Assembly (NCBI RefSeq): GCF_022763525.1 | Contig: NZ_JALEGG010000250.1 | Location: forward strand, 1-49,506 | Reading direction: 5' to 3' | From: Acidovorax sp. | Lineage (GTDB): Bacteria > Pseudomonadota > Gammaproteobacteria > Burkholderiales > Burkholderiaceae_C | DNA length: 49,506 nt | Shown here: positions 1 to 8,552 of the stretch, in pieces | Numbering within the stretch: the first letter of the stretch is position 1 | Layout of the letters: the number at the start of each line of letters is the position of its first letter | Made by a program: the position numbers and the translations under genes | Notes under the pieces: generated by a model | What the model was told of the DNA's origin: nothing | What the model saw: only the letters and a program-made list of their open reading frames with translations | The model's database searches: none

Positions 1-1
1 G

Positions 2-3000
2 GCGGCCAAGGCGCGGCGGCTGATCGCACTGCAGATCAAACCCGCCGCCGACAAGCGCCTGGTGGCCATGGTCTACAACTACCCGCCGGGTGGCACCAAC
101 TTTGGCGCCTCGTTCCTCAACGTGCCGCGCAGCCTGGAACAGGTCTCTGGCGGCCTGGCCCAGGCGGGCTACCGTACTGAGCGTGTGCCCGAGCAGGGCT
201 GGATTGATGGGCTCAAACCGCTGCTCGCCGCCTACTACCCCGGCGCCGATGTGCGCGCGCTGCTGCAAAGCGGCCAGGCCGCCGCGCTGCCCCTGGCGCG
301 CTATGAGCAGCATCTGGCCACCTTGCCCAAGGCCGTGCGCGAGCGCATGAACGCGCACTGGGGCACTTCCGCAAAGAGCCGCTACGTGGTCGAGTGGCAG
401 GGCGAAAAGGTGTTCGTCATCCCGCGCCTGCAGGTGGGCAAACTCTTGGTATTGCCCCAGCCCCCGCGCGAAGAAACACTGCGCCTGGGCCAGAACCCGT
501 TTATGCACAAGAGCAAGGCGCCGCTGTCGCACCATTACCTGGCCGTGTACCTGTGGGCGCAGCTGGAGGCCGATGCGCTGATCCACTTTGGCACCCATGG
601 CACGCAGGAATGGGCCGGCGGCAAGGCGCGTGCGCTGGAGGTGCACGACGACGCGCTGCTGCCCTTGGGCGACCTGCCCGTGGTCTACCCCTACATCGTG
701 GACAACCTGGGTGAGGCCCTCACGGCCAAGCGCCGGGGCCGCGCGGTGCTGGTGAGCCACCGCACGCCGGTGTTCGCCCCGGCAGGCTTTGAGGCGCGCA
801 TGGCCCACATGCACGAGGTGATGCACGAATGGGAAACCGTGGACGAAGGCCCCACGCGCCGCGCGCTCGAAAAGCAGCTGGTGGCGCAGTTCGTGGAGCA
901 CCAGCTGCACCGCGACCTGGGCTGGAGCGCCGAGCGCATCGCGGCCGACTTCAGTGGCTTCCTCGAACTATTGCACCCGTACCTGGACCAGCTCGCGCAG
1001 AGCTCGCAGCCAAAGGGCCTGGCCGTGTTCGGCCGCGTGCCCGCGCCCGAGCAGCGGCGCGAGACCATCCTGCAGGCGCTGCGCAAGCCGCTGATCGAGG
1101 CGCTGGGCGAGGACATCGACGAAGCCTTCCTCATCAAGCACGACGCCGTGCTGGCCGCGCGCCCCGCGCGCTGGCTGGAGGTGGCGTTGAAGGACGCCGA
1201 GGCCGCAAGCAGGCTGGACCTGCGCCCCGCGCTGCCTGATGCGCCGCCAGCACAGGACGGCCTGGTGCGCGCCGAAGACCATGTGCCCAACCGCGCCGCG
1301 CGCCAACCCATCGACACGCCCGCGCTGCTGCAGCTGGCCCAGCGCGCGCAGGAGCTGGAGCGCCTGCTGGCCACGGAGGGCGAGCTGCCCGGCCTGCTGG
1401 CTGCGCTGGATGGGCGCTACCTGCCCGCTGCTTACGGTGGCGATCCCATCCGCAACCCCGACAGCCTGCCCACAGGCCGCAACCTCACGGGGCTGGACCC
1501 GAGCCGCCTGCCCACACGTCAGGCGTATGCCGTGGCGCAGACGCTGTTCAACGACTGGTTCAAGGACTACCAGTCGCGCCACAACGGCCAGGCGCCAGAG
1601 CGCATGGCGCTGTCGCTGTGGGCGGGCGAAACACTGCGCCACCAGGGCATCATGGAAGCGCAGGCCCTGGTGGCGCTGGGCATGCGCCCGGTGTGGGACG
1701 ACGCGGGCCGCCCGGCGCGGGTCGAGACCATTGCTGCCGATGAGTTGAAACGCCCGCGCGTCGATGTGCTCATGAGCATCACCGGCTCGTACCGTGACCA
1801 GTTCCCCGCGCTGATGGCGCTGCTGGACCGCGCCGTGGCCCAGGCCGCCACGGCCGAGCCCGGCAATGTGATCGCACGAAACACCGCGCAGATTGGCCAG
1901 GAGCTGCGCAAGCAGGGCGTGCCCCGCGCGCAGGCCGAGCAACTGGCGCGCGTGCGCTCGTTCGGCAATGCGGTGGGCGACTACGGCACCGGCCTGTCTG
2001 ACGCGGTGCAAAGCGACGGCCTGCAAACCAACGATGCGCGCCTGGGCCAGATGTTCCTCGAACGCATGAGCCAGCCTTATCTGGAGGGCGAGCCGGTGAC
2101 GGGGGTTGCGGGCGGCACGGCGGCGAAGGCGCTGGGAGCGCACCTGCGCCGCACCGACGCAGCCATCCTGTCGCGCAGCTCGCACCTGTATGCCATGGTC
2201 AGCTCGGACGACCCGTTTCAGTACCTGGGCGGCCTGTCGGCGGCAGCCCGCGTGGCCGGGCGAGCGCAGGGGCTGGAGCTGCATGTGGCCCAGCTGCAGG
2301 ATGCAGGCGAGCCCACTACCGAAACTGCACAGCGCGCCATTGCGCTGGAGATGCAGTCGCGCTACCTGCACCCTGGCTGGCTCCAGGCGCAGAAGGCCGA
2401 GGGCTATTCGGGCACGCTGCAGGTGCTCAAGGCCGTGCAGTTCGCCTGGGGTTGGCAGGCCGTCGCGCCCGACACGGTGCGCGGCGATCATTGGCAAAGC
2501 TTTTATGACGTGCTGGTGCGCGACAAGCACCAGCTGGGCCTGCCCGATTGGCTCAAAGAGCACCCGCAGGCCTATGCCCAATCGCTGGAGCGTCTGGTGC
2601 AGGCGCAGCGCCAGGGATATTGGCAGGCCGATGCCGACACGCAAAAGCAGCTGGCGCAGATATACCAGGAGCTGACGCGCACGGCTCCGCTGGCGGCCGA
2701 GCTGCCCAGCGTGCGCCGCTGGGTGGAGCAGGCCGTGCGGGGCGCTGCCGAGGTTCAGCCCGCGCCGACCGGTCTGGCCGTCGCCACTCCGCAGGACCCC
2801 GCCGTTGCTCCGCCGCCGCGGCCCGAGCCCCCGGCTGCCGACTTGCCCGCACCACCGGCCCCGGCACAAGCGGTGCCCGCTGCGCCAGCCGTGCCCACGA
2901 TGGGGGTGCTGCTGGAACGCCAGCCCCAACGCGATGCGCCGGAGACAGTTCCCCAGCACAGCCCCGTGGAGCGCATGGCCCGCATTGTGGCTCTGCTGGT

Positions 3001-3088
3001 CATGGCGCTGGTAGTGCTCGCAGGCGCTGCGTGGCAGGCGCGCCGCCCGTCCTCCTCCTTGCCCCGGCTGCAACCCGCCGGCGCTTGA
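2..3088 (+). CDS. cobN: Cobaltochelatase subunit CobN (5' partial)
   Basis: Large subunit of the ATP-dependent aerobic cobaltochelatase, which inserts cobalt into hydrogenobyrinic acid a,c-diamide together with CobS and the chelatase CobT subunit; neither partner is in the window. The frame is open from base 2, so the N-terminus is missing and 1,028 codons are visible. Family signatures seen are YNYPPG near the start and [10 protein letters not shown] (bases 584-613), a conserved stretch of the CobN/BchH family. The chelatase body ends near base 2750. A Pro/Ala-rich linker (about 2756-2915) follows, then one hydrophobic helix (about 2981-3034) and a short basic tail, so the protein may be membrane-tethered. 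It is the first visible gene of the cobalamin operon; cobO follows within 30 bases. The identification is firm; the role of the tail is inferred. Confidence 0.95.
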   Translation, partial: AAKARRLIALQIKPAADKRLVAMVYNYPPGGTNFGASFLNVPRSLEQVSGGLAQAGYRTERVPEQGWIDGLKPLLAAYYPGADVRALLQSGQAAALPLARYEQHLATLPKAVRERMNAHWGTSAKSRYVVEWQGEKVFVIPRLQVGKLLVLPQPPREETLRLGQNPFMHKSKAPLSHHYLAVYLWAQLEADALIHFGTHGTQEWAGGKARALEVHDDALLPLGDLPVVYPYIVDNLGEALTAKRRGRAVLVSHRTPVFAPAGFEARMAHMHEVMHEWETVDEGPTRRALEKQLVAQFVEHQLHRDLGWSAERIAADFSGFLELLHPYLDQLAQSSQPKGLAVFGRVPAPEQRRETILQALRKPLIEALGEDIDEAFLIKHDAVLAARPARWLEVALKDAEAASRLDLRPALPDAPPAQDGLVRAEDHVPNRAARQPIDTPALLQLAQRAQELERLLATEGELPGLLAALDGRYLPAAYGGDPIRNPDSLPTGRNLTGLDPSRLPTRQAYAVAQTLFNDWFKDYQSRHNGQAPERMALSLWAGETLRHQGIMEAQALVALGMRPVWDDAGRPARVETIAADELKRPRVDVLMSITGSYRDQFPALMALLDRAVAQAATAEPGNVIARNTAQIGQELRKQGVPRAQAEQLARVRSFGNAVGDYGTGLSDAVQSDGLQTNDARLGQMFLERMSQPYLEGEPVTGVAGGTAAKALGAHLRRTDAAILSRSSHLYAMVSSDDPFQYLGGLSAAARVAGRAQGLELHVAQLQDAGEPTTETAQRAIALEMQSRYLHPGWLQAQKAEGYSGTLQVLKAVQFAWGWQAVAPDTVRGDHWQSFYDVLVRDKHQLGLPDWLKEHPQAYAQSLERLVQAQRQGYWQADADTQKQLAQIYQELTRTAPLAAELPSVRRWVEQAVRGAAEVQPAPTGLAVATPQDPAVAPPPRPEPPAADLPAPPAPAQAVPAAPAVPTMGVLLERQPQRDAPETVPQHSPVERMARIVALLVMALVVLAGAAWQARRPSSSLPRLQPAGA

Positions 3089-3117
3089 CGCCCGGTCTCT
3101 CTGAAAGAATGAACACC

Positions 3118-3687
3118 ATGCAAATCGAAACCCCTCCCACCGAAAAGCGCTACGAAAAAGCCGAGGGCGAGCGCCGTGGCATCGTCATCGTCAACACCGG
3201 CGACGGCAAGGGCAAGAGCACGGCCGCCTTCGGCCTGGCACTGCGCGCGCACGGCAGGGGAAAGGCGGTCAAGATCTTCCAGTTCATGAAGGTGCCCACG
3301 GCGCGCTTTGGCGAACACCGCATGTTCGAGCAGATCGGCCTGCCCATCGAGGGCCTGGGCGACGGCTTCAGCTGGAAGAGCAAGGACCTGGAGCACTCGG
3401 CGCAGCTCGCGCGCGATGGCTGGGAGAAGGCGCGCGCCGCCATCCTGTCGGGAGAGCATTTTCTGGTGGTGCTCGACGAGATCACCTACCCGCTGATCTA
3501 CGGGTGGCTGCCGCTGGATGGTGTGCTGCAGACCCTGCGCGAGCGTCCCCGTGACGTGCACGTGTGCCTCACGGGCCGCCGTTGCCCGCCCGAGATCATC
3601 GAGCTGGCAGATACGGTGACCGAGATGCAGATGGTCAAGCACGCGTTCAAGGCTGGCATCCCCGCGCAGCGCGGCATCGAAGACTAG
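3118..3687 (+). CDS. cobO: Cob(I)yrinic acid a,c-diamide adenosyltransferase
   Basis: CobO/BtuR-type corrinoid adenosyltransferase: transfers the adenosyl group of ATP to the reduced cobalt of cobyrinic acid a,c-diamide in the cytoplasm. The 189-residue protein has the family's P-loop, GDGKGKST (residues 28-35), followed by AAFGLALRA, a central VVLDEITYP segment and the CLTGR...P end region. Length fits the family (about 190-200). Two ATGs are possible, at 3109 and 3118. I prefer 3118 because the GAAAGA at 3103-3108 sits 9 bases from it but abuts 3109. It lies between cobN and cbiB, with 7 bases to the cbiB start. Confidence 0.95.
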   Translation: MQIETPPTEKRYEKAEGERRGIVIVNTGDGKGKSTAAFGLALRAHGRGKAVKIFQFMKVPTARFGEHRMFEQIGLPIEGLGDGFSWKSKDLEHSAQLARDGWEKARAAILSGEHFLVVLDEITYPLIYGWLPLDGVLQTLRERPRDVHVCLTGRRCPPEIIELADTVTEMQMVKHAFKAGIPAQRGIED

Positions 3688-3694
3688 GACTTTC

Positions 3695-4699
3695 GTGTCG
3701 GACTATGGCTTTCTGTTGACCACACCCGCCGGAGGCTGGCCCCTGCTGGCGGTGTGGATCGGCGTGCCAATGCTGGCGCTGGCGGTGGACTGGTGGCTGG
3801 GCGAGCCCCCCGCTGGATGGCACCCCGTGGTCTGGATGGGGCGAGCTTTGCAGTGGTGGGGCGAGCGGTTGGCGCCCGTGGCCCCGGTGGCCAGGGATTT
3901 GAAGGTTTTTTGGCTTGCAGCGCTTGCGTGGTGTGCGCAGGCAGCTATCATTTTTATAGCTTCGTGGGCGGCGCAGGAACTGGTGCTGATGCTGCACGGG
4001 TTTCTGGCGGCGGCCTTGCTGGCGCTGCTGCTCAAGCCGTTGCTGGCCTGGCGCATGCTGCACGACGAGGTGCTGGCGGTGGAGGTGGCGCTGGGCCAGT
4101 CGCTGGAAGCGGGGCGCGCGCAGCTGTCGCGGCTGGTGAGCCGTGATGTGAGCAGTCTCACCGCCGTGCAGGTGCGCGAGTCCGCCATCGAGTCGCTGGC
4201 CGAAAACCTCAATGATTCGGTGGTGGCGCCGCTGTTCTGGTTTGCGCTGCTGGGCCTGCCGGGCGCTGCGCTGTACCGCTTTGCCAACACGGCAGATGCC
4301 ATGTGGGGCTACCCTGGCATGCGCGGCGGGCGTTACTGGCAATGGGCAGGTAAATGGGCCGCGCGGGCGGACGACGTGCTGTCGTGGGTGCCCGCGCGCA
4401 TCACGTCGGGGCTGCTGGCGGTGGTTGCGAACGGACTGCCGCTTTCCAAGCTGGCGCGGCAGGCCCGCAAGACGCCATCCCCCAACAGTGGTTGGCCGAT
4501 GGCGGCCATGGCGCTCGCGCTGGGCGTGCGCCTCGCCAAGCCCGGGGTGTACACGCTCAACAGCCGGGGCCGCAGGGCCGGGCCGCTGGATACGCAGCGC
4601 GCGGCGCGCCTGGGCAGTCGGGTCGTGCTGGCCACGGTGCCTGTCGTGGTGGTGCTCCACCTGCTGGTGCTGGGCGTATGGTCGGGGTTGCGGGCATGA
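3695..4699 (+). CDS. cbiB: Adenosylcobinamide-phosphate synthase CbiB
   Basis: Integral membrane enzyme (CbiB; CobD in the Pseudomonas nomenclature) that attaches aminopropanol or its phosphate to adenosylcobyric acid. 334 residues with several membrane helices. The family signature is near the N-terminus: DWWLGEPP followed by WHPVVWMGR. A second conserved block reads ESLAENLNDSVVAPLFW. It starts at GTG 3695 with AGGA six bases upstream, and its stop overlaps the cobC start (ATGA at 4696-4699). Oddly, bases 3904-3960 (residues about 70-89) match a short repeat that is otherwise intergenic in this window; it is read in frame as a hydrophobic stretch that would form a membrane helix. Confidence 0.94.
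   Translation: MSDYGFLLTTPAGGWPLLAVWIGVPMLALAVDWWLGEPPAGWHPVVWMGRALQWWGERLAPVAPVARDLKVFWLAALAWCAQAAIIFIASWAAQELVLMLHGFLAAALLALLLKPLLAWRMLHDEVLAVEVALGQSLEAGRAQLSRLVSRDVSSLTAVQVRESAIESLAENLNDSVVAPLFWFALLGLPGAALYRFANTADAMWGYPGMRGGRYWQWAGKWAARADDVLSWVPARITSGLLAVVANGLPLSKLARQARKTPSPNSGWPMAAMALALGVRLAKPGVYTLNSRGRRAGPLDTQRAARLGSRVVLATVPVVVVLHLLVLGVWSGLRA
3904..3960 (+). repeat. Comamonadaceae-type short repeat, copy A (inside cbiB)
   Basis: The order of elements matches the other three copies in the window: TTGGC, AGCGCTTG, a degenerate second arm, then GCAGCTATC and ATAGC. The terminal AGCTATCATTTTTATAGC part is the best preserved. In copy C the central AGCGCTTG and CAAGCGCT form a perfect stem; here the second arm is diverged. 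This copy is read through in frame by cbiB without a stop. I recognise the family from Comamonadaceae intergenic regions by memory, not from a search. Confidence 0.65.
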
Positions 4700-5802
4700 C
4701 ATCGCCGGACTTGCTTTCCCTGTCGATCCCGCTGCACGGGGGGCCGGACGCCGCGGGCAACCCGGTCTTTGATTTTTCGACCAACAGCAATGCGTGCGGG
4801 CCATGCCCCGATGCATTGCGTGCGGTCCAGTTGGCCGATGCCGCACGCTACCCCGACCCGGCTTACACGGCCTTGCGCGCGGCCCTGGGTGCATTCCACC
4901 GTGTGGACCCCGGCCGCGTGGTGCTGGCGGCCAGTGCCAGCGAGTTCATTCACCGCATCACCGCGCTGGCGGCAGCGCAGGGTGTGGCGCACGTGGCGGT
5001 GCCACTGCACAGCTATGGCGACTACGCCCAGGCTGCACTGGTGCGCGGACTGGAGGTGGTGCGAGGCAGTGCAGGGGGCGCGGCAGGCCTGCAATGGGCC
5101 TGCGAGCCGTCCAGCCCGCTGGGTGTGGAAGACACCGCAGCGCACCTTTGGAAGCACGGCGTTGCTGGATGCGCGGACGATCAAAGCGGCGAGGCCAGCG
5201 CATGGCGCGTGCTCGACTGCGCCTACGCCCCGCTGCGGATGGACGCAAACGCCGCATGGCGCGGCGAACCCTCGCCCCAGGTGCCCTCGGCTTGCTGGCA
5301 GCTGTGGACGCCCAACAAGGCGCTGGGCCTGACGGGCGTGCGTGCTGCCTACGCAATTGCCCCTGCAGGGTGCGAGGCGCAAGTGCGGGTGCTCACCGCC
5401 CTGGCGCCTTCGTGGCCTGTGGGCGCCCACGGCGTGGCCTTGCTGCATGCATGGGTGCAAGCGCCAGTGCAGGAGTGGCTGGTGCACAGCCTGGCTACCT
5501 TGCGCGAGTGGAAAGCACGGCAGCTGGCCCTGTGCCGGCAGCTGGGCTGGGCGGTGCATCCGGGCAGCCTGGCCAACTATTTCTGCGCGCAGCCCGCCAC
5601 CGCCACGTTGGCGGGCGATCTGGCGGCCCTGCGCGCCAGTGGCATCAAGCTGCGGGACGCGGCTTCGTTCGGCCTGCCTGGCACGGTGCGGATGGGAGTG
5701 CTCGCGCCTGCTGCGCAGGATGCGCTGCAGGTTGCCTGGCAGGCGCTGCGGGGTCGTACCATCCCCGGCAGTGTTCCAACTGGAATCGGGGAGACCTTGT
5801 GA
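4696..5802 (+). CDS. cobC: Threonine-phosphate decarboxylase-like PLP enzyme CobC
   Basis: Class I/II aminotransferase-fold enzyme of the cobalamin pathway (CobC, equivalent to Salmonella CobD), thought to make the aminopropanol phosphate donor that CbiB uses. 368 residues. The N-terminus has LHGG and DFSTNSN, the typical start of this family (HGGN...DFS.N.NP). The likely PLP lysine is K208 in TPNKALGLTGVR. The ATG at 4696 overlaps the cbiB stop, which supports coupled translation and fixes the start. The stop at 5800-5802 overlaps the GTG of the following kinase gene. The specific name relies on context; the fold assignment is firm. Confidence 0.9.
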   Translation: MTSPDLLSLSIPLHGGPDAAGNPVFDFSTNSNACGPCPDALRAVQLADAARYPDPAYTALRAALGAFHRVDPGRVVLAASASEFIHRITALAAAQGVAHVAVPLHSYGDYAQAALVRGLEVVRGSAGGAAGLQWACEPSSPLGVEDTAAHLWKHGVAGCADDQSGEASAWRVLDCAYAPLRMDANAAWRGEPSPQVPSACWQLWTPNKALGLTGVRAAYAIAPAGCEAQVRVLTALAPSWPVGAHGVALLHAWVQAPVQEWLVHSLATLREWKARQLALCRQLGWAVHPGSLANYFCAQPATATLAGDLAALRASGIKLRDAASFGLPGTVRMGVLAPAAQDALQVAWQALRGRTIPGSVPTGIGETL

Positions 5803-6593
5803 GAACCGTCACCGTCCAACGCTACGTCACGCCGCTTCGTGAAGGTGGCTCCATGCCCGCCATCGTCGAGGGTGACGACCTGGGCACCTACGTGCTGAAG
5901 TTCCGCGGCGCCGGGCAGGGCGTGCGCGCGCTGCTGGCCGAGATCATCGCAGGCGGCATCGCGCGGGCGCTGGGCCTGCCGGTGCCCGAGATCGTGCTGG
6001 CCCAGCTGGACACGGCCCTCGCGCAGACCGAGCCCGACCCCGAGATTCAGGATCTGGTCCGTGCCAGCGGTGGCCTGAACGTCGGGCTGGATTACCTCTC
6101 GGGCGCTGTCAATTTCGATCCTGCCGTGGACGAGGTGTCTCAGGACTTTGCCTCGCGCCTGGTGTGGTTCGATGCGCTGGTCGGCAACGTGGACCGCACG
6201 GCGCGCAACACCAACCTGCTCATGTGGCACCGCAAGCCCTGGCTGATCGACCACGGCGCAGCACTGACCTTTCACCATGCGTGGAACGGTGCCGTCGCCC
6301 AGCCAGCCAAGCCCTTCGCACCCATTGCCGACCACGTGCTGCTGGCCCGGGCCAAGGCCGTGGAGCAGGTGGATGCGGAACTGGCCGCGCGCCTCACGCC
6401 CGAGGTGGTTACGGACCTTCTGGCCGAGGTGCCTGACGAGTTTCTGCAGCTCGCGGGCGCCGAGCATGCCGCGGGACCGCTGTCAGTGCCGGCGAGCCAT
6501 CGCCAAGCCTACGTGCACTATTTCTGCGCGCGTCTGGCTGGGCGCGCAACCTGGGTGGGCGCGTTGAAGGAGGCTGCCGATGCATGCGCCTGA
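5799..6593 (+). CDS. HipA-like kinase family protein (HipA_2 type)
   Basis: A 264-residue protein resembling the compact HipA-like kinases (HipA_2). Kinase features are intact: candidate ATP-binding lysine K34 (YVLKFRG), a catalytic-loop equivalent NVDRTARNTN with D132, N137 and N139, and a metal-binding D151 in WLIDHGAAL. HipA proteins phosphorylate targets such as aminoacyl-tRNA synthetases; the target of this subfamily is unknown to me. There is no HipB-like antitoxin next to it. The start is GTG 5799, with GGGGAG about 5 bases upstream and overlap with the cobC stop. A DUF3037 gene overlaps its 3' end by 14 bases. Its place inside a cobalamin operon is unusual. Family call fairly sure, function unknown. 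Confidence 0.85.
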   Translation: MRTVTVQRYVTPLREGGSMPAIVEGDDLGTYVLKFRGAGQGVRALLAEIIAGGIARALGLPVPEIVLAQLDTALAQTEPDPEIQDLVRASGGLNVGLDYLSGAVNFDPAVDEVSQDFASRLVWFDALVGNVDRTARNTNLLMWHRKPWLIDHGAALTFHHAWNGAVAQPAKPFAPIADHVLLARAKAVEQVDAELAARLTPEVVTDLLAEVPDEFLQLAGAEHAAGPLSVPASHRQAYVHYFCARLAGRATWVGALKEAADACA

Positions 6594-6972
6594 GGTATAC
6601 GACTACGCCATCGTTCGGGTGGTGCCGCGCGTGGAGCGCGAGGAGTTCGTCAACGCGGGCGTGATCCTCTCGTGCCAGCGCAGCGGCTTTCTGCAGGCCG
6701 CCATTGCGCTGGACGAAGCTCGTCTGCTGGCCATGGACCCGCACGTTGACATCGACACTGTGCGTCGCCATCTGGCCGCCATCGTGGCCATCTGCGCGGG
6801 CGATGAGGGGTGCGGACCCATCGCACGCCTGCCGTTTCGCCAGCGGTTTCACTGGCTCACCGCCCGGCGCAGCGCCATCATCCAGACCTCCCCTGTTCAC
6901 ACCGGCCGCTGCACCGATGCCGCGTCGGCGCTCGAACACATCATGGACCGCATGGTCCGCCCACTGCCTTGA
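6580..6972 (+). CDS. DUF3037 domain protein
   Basis: A 130-residue protein matching the DUF3037 pattern: an N-terminal YDYAIVRVVPRVEREEFVN then GVI, and the acidic/aromatic block FRQRFHWLTARRSAIIQ followed by a C-terminal helix. No catalytic motif, signal peptide or membrane segment is visible. Function is not known. The start is well fixed: AAGGAGG at 6567-6573 lies 6 bases before the ATG, within the end of the kinase gene, so expression of the two is likely coupled. As far as I recall, HipA_2-type kinases and DUF3037 proteins are often neighbours, which suggests a two-component unit. The stop overlaps the TTG start of cobQ. Confidence 0.85.
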   Translation: MHAPEVYDYAIVRVVPRVEREEFVNAGVILSCQRSGFLQAAIALDEARLLAMDPHVDIDTVRRHLAAIVAICAGDEGCGPIARLPFRQRFHWLTARRSAIIQTSPVHTGRCTDAASALEHIMDRMVRPLP

Positions 6973-8489
6973 CTGAAAACTCTGCTCCCAAATTGGCCCG
7001 TTGTGTGATGGTGCTGGGCACCACCAGCGGTGCGGGAAAAAGCTGGCTCACCACCGCGCTGTGCCGCTACTACAGCAACCTGGGCCTGCGCGTCGCGCCC
7101 TTCAAGGCGCAGAACATGAGCAACAACGCGCGGGTGGTGTCGGGTCCGGGCGGCCGCCTGGGCGAGATCGGCAGCGCCCAATACTTCCAGGCCCTGGCAT
7201 CCCGCGCCGAACCGGAAGTGCGCATGAACCCGTTGCTGCTCAAGCCCGAGGCCGACACGCACAGCCAGGTCGTGCTGATGGGGCAGGTGAGTGCAGAACT
7301 CACGGCCATGCCCTGGCGCGGCCGCAGCGAAAAGGTGTGGCCTCATATTGCGGCGGCGCTGGATGCCTTGCGTGCCGAGAACGATGTGGTGGTCATCGAA
7401 GGCGCCGGCTCGCCCGCCGAGATCAACCTGCACGCCAGCGACATCGTCAACATGCGCGTGGCCCGCCATGCGGATGCACGCTGCCTGCTGGTGACGGACA
7501 TCGACCGGGGCGGCGCGTTTGCCCACCTGTACGGCACCTGGGCGCTGCTGCCCGAGGACGAGCGTGCGCTGATCAAGGGCTTTGTGCTCAACAAGTTTCG
7601 CGGCGATGCCAGCCTGCTGGCCCCCGCGCCGCAGATGCTGCAGGAGCTGACGGGCATAGCCACCGTGGCCACCATCCCCATGCAGTGGCACCACGGCCTG
7701 CCCGAAGAAGATGGAGTGTTTGACGACCGGACGCTGTCGGCGGGTGCCGTGCACACCACGGTGGCTGTCATCGCCTACCCGCGCATCAGCAACCTCGACG
7801 AATTCCAGCCCCTCAAGAATGTGCCCGGTGTACGCCTGTTGTGGGCGCGCAGCCCGGCCGAGCTGGGTGGTTTGAAACCCTCTGACTGGGTGGTGCTGCC
7901 TGGCTCCAAATCCACCGCCGCCGACCTGGCCTGGCTGCGTGCGCAGGGCCTGGACGGGGCCATAGCCCGCCACGCAGGGCAGGGCGGCTCGGTGCTGGGC
8001 GTGTGCGGCGGCCTGCAGATGCTGGGCGAGGCGCTGATCGACACTGCAGGCATCGACGGCAATGCGCCGGGCCTGGGCCTGCTGCCCCTGGTCACCACTT
8101 TCGAGGTCGCCAAAACCGTGCAGCGCACGCAGGCGCAGTTTGGCGCGATGCACGGTGCGTGGGAGGCCTTGGCGGGTGCGCCGGTCACTGGCTACGAAAT
8201 TCACCACGGCCAGACGGCCCAGCACCCCGCCATGGCCGCCAAGGGCGATGTGGCTCGTGAAGTGATCCCAGGTATTGCCTGGCAAAACCCGGCAGGCAAT
8301 GTGCTGGGCGTGTACCTGCATGGCTTGTTCGAAGACCCTGCTGTGCTGCAGGCCGTGTTTGGCCGTGCCGGCGCGGCGCCCGTTCCCACGCTCGACGCCG
8401 TGTTTGAAGGGCTGGCCCGGATGGCGGAGGCCAGCTTCGCGCCGGGAACGCTGAGCGCGCTGATCGTGCCGGCTTTCCCCGGAGGCTGA
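6969..8489 (+). CDS. cobQ: Cobyric acid synthase CobQ
   Basis: Glutamine-dependent amidotransferase (CobQ/CbiP) that amidates positions b, d, e and g of adenosylcobyrinic acid a,c-diamide to give cobyric acid. 506 residues. The N-terminal dethiobiotin-synthetase-like domain has GTTSGAGKS (residues 17-25), KAQNMSNNA and EGAGSPAEINL. The C-terminal class I glutaminase-like domain has the nucleophile C346 (GVCGGLQMLG) and H451 (YLHGLFE). The chosen start is TTG 6969, overlapping the DUF3037 stop; GTG 7005 or ATG 7008 are alternatives but would shorten the lead into the first strand. cobT follows after 63 bases. Confidence 0.95.
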   Translation: MTENSAPKLARCVMVLGTTSGAGKSWLTTALCRYYSNLGLRVAPFKAQNMSNNARVVSGPGGRLGEIGSAQYFQALASRAEPEVRMNPLLLKPEADTHSQVVLMGQVSAELTAMPWRGRSEKVWPHIAAALDALRAENDVVVIEGAGSPAEINLHASDIVNMRVARHADARCLLVTDIDRGGAFAHLYGTWALLPEDERALIKGFVLNKFRGDASLLAPAPQMLQELTGIATVATIPMQWHHGLPEEDGVFDDRTLSAGAVHTTVAVIAYPRISNLDEFQPLKNVPGVRLLWARSPAELGGLKPSDWVVLPGSKSTAADLAWLRAQGLDGAIARHAGQGGSVLGVCGGLQMLGEALIDTAGIDGNAPGLGLLPLVTTFEVAKTVQRTQAQFGAMHGAWEALAGAPVTGYEIHHGQTAQHPAMAAKGDVAREVIPGIAWQNPAGNVLGVYLHGLFEDPAVLQAVFGRAGAAPVPTLDAVFEGLARMAEASFAPGTLSALIVPAFPGG

Positions 8490-8552
8490 GGACGCACCCC
8501 GCCGCCACTCCTGTTTTTCGGTTCTTCTTTTTTGCGAGCTATCTCATACACC

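Noticed and set aside
968-3073. Long minus-strand frame of about 700 codons opposite cobN
   Set aside because: Composition is that of a shadow frame (Arg/Gln/His-rich), with no motif and no ribosome site; cobN is clearly the real gene.
8490-8552. Possible fifth short-repeat copy (GCGAGCTATCTCATA) or a cobalamin riboswitch before cobT
   Set aside because: Only AGCTATC matches the repeat, without the stem or GGCC blocks. The 63-base gap is far too short for a B12 riboswitch and lacks its core box.
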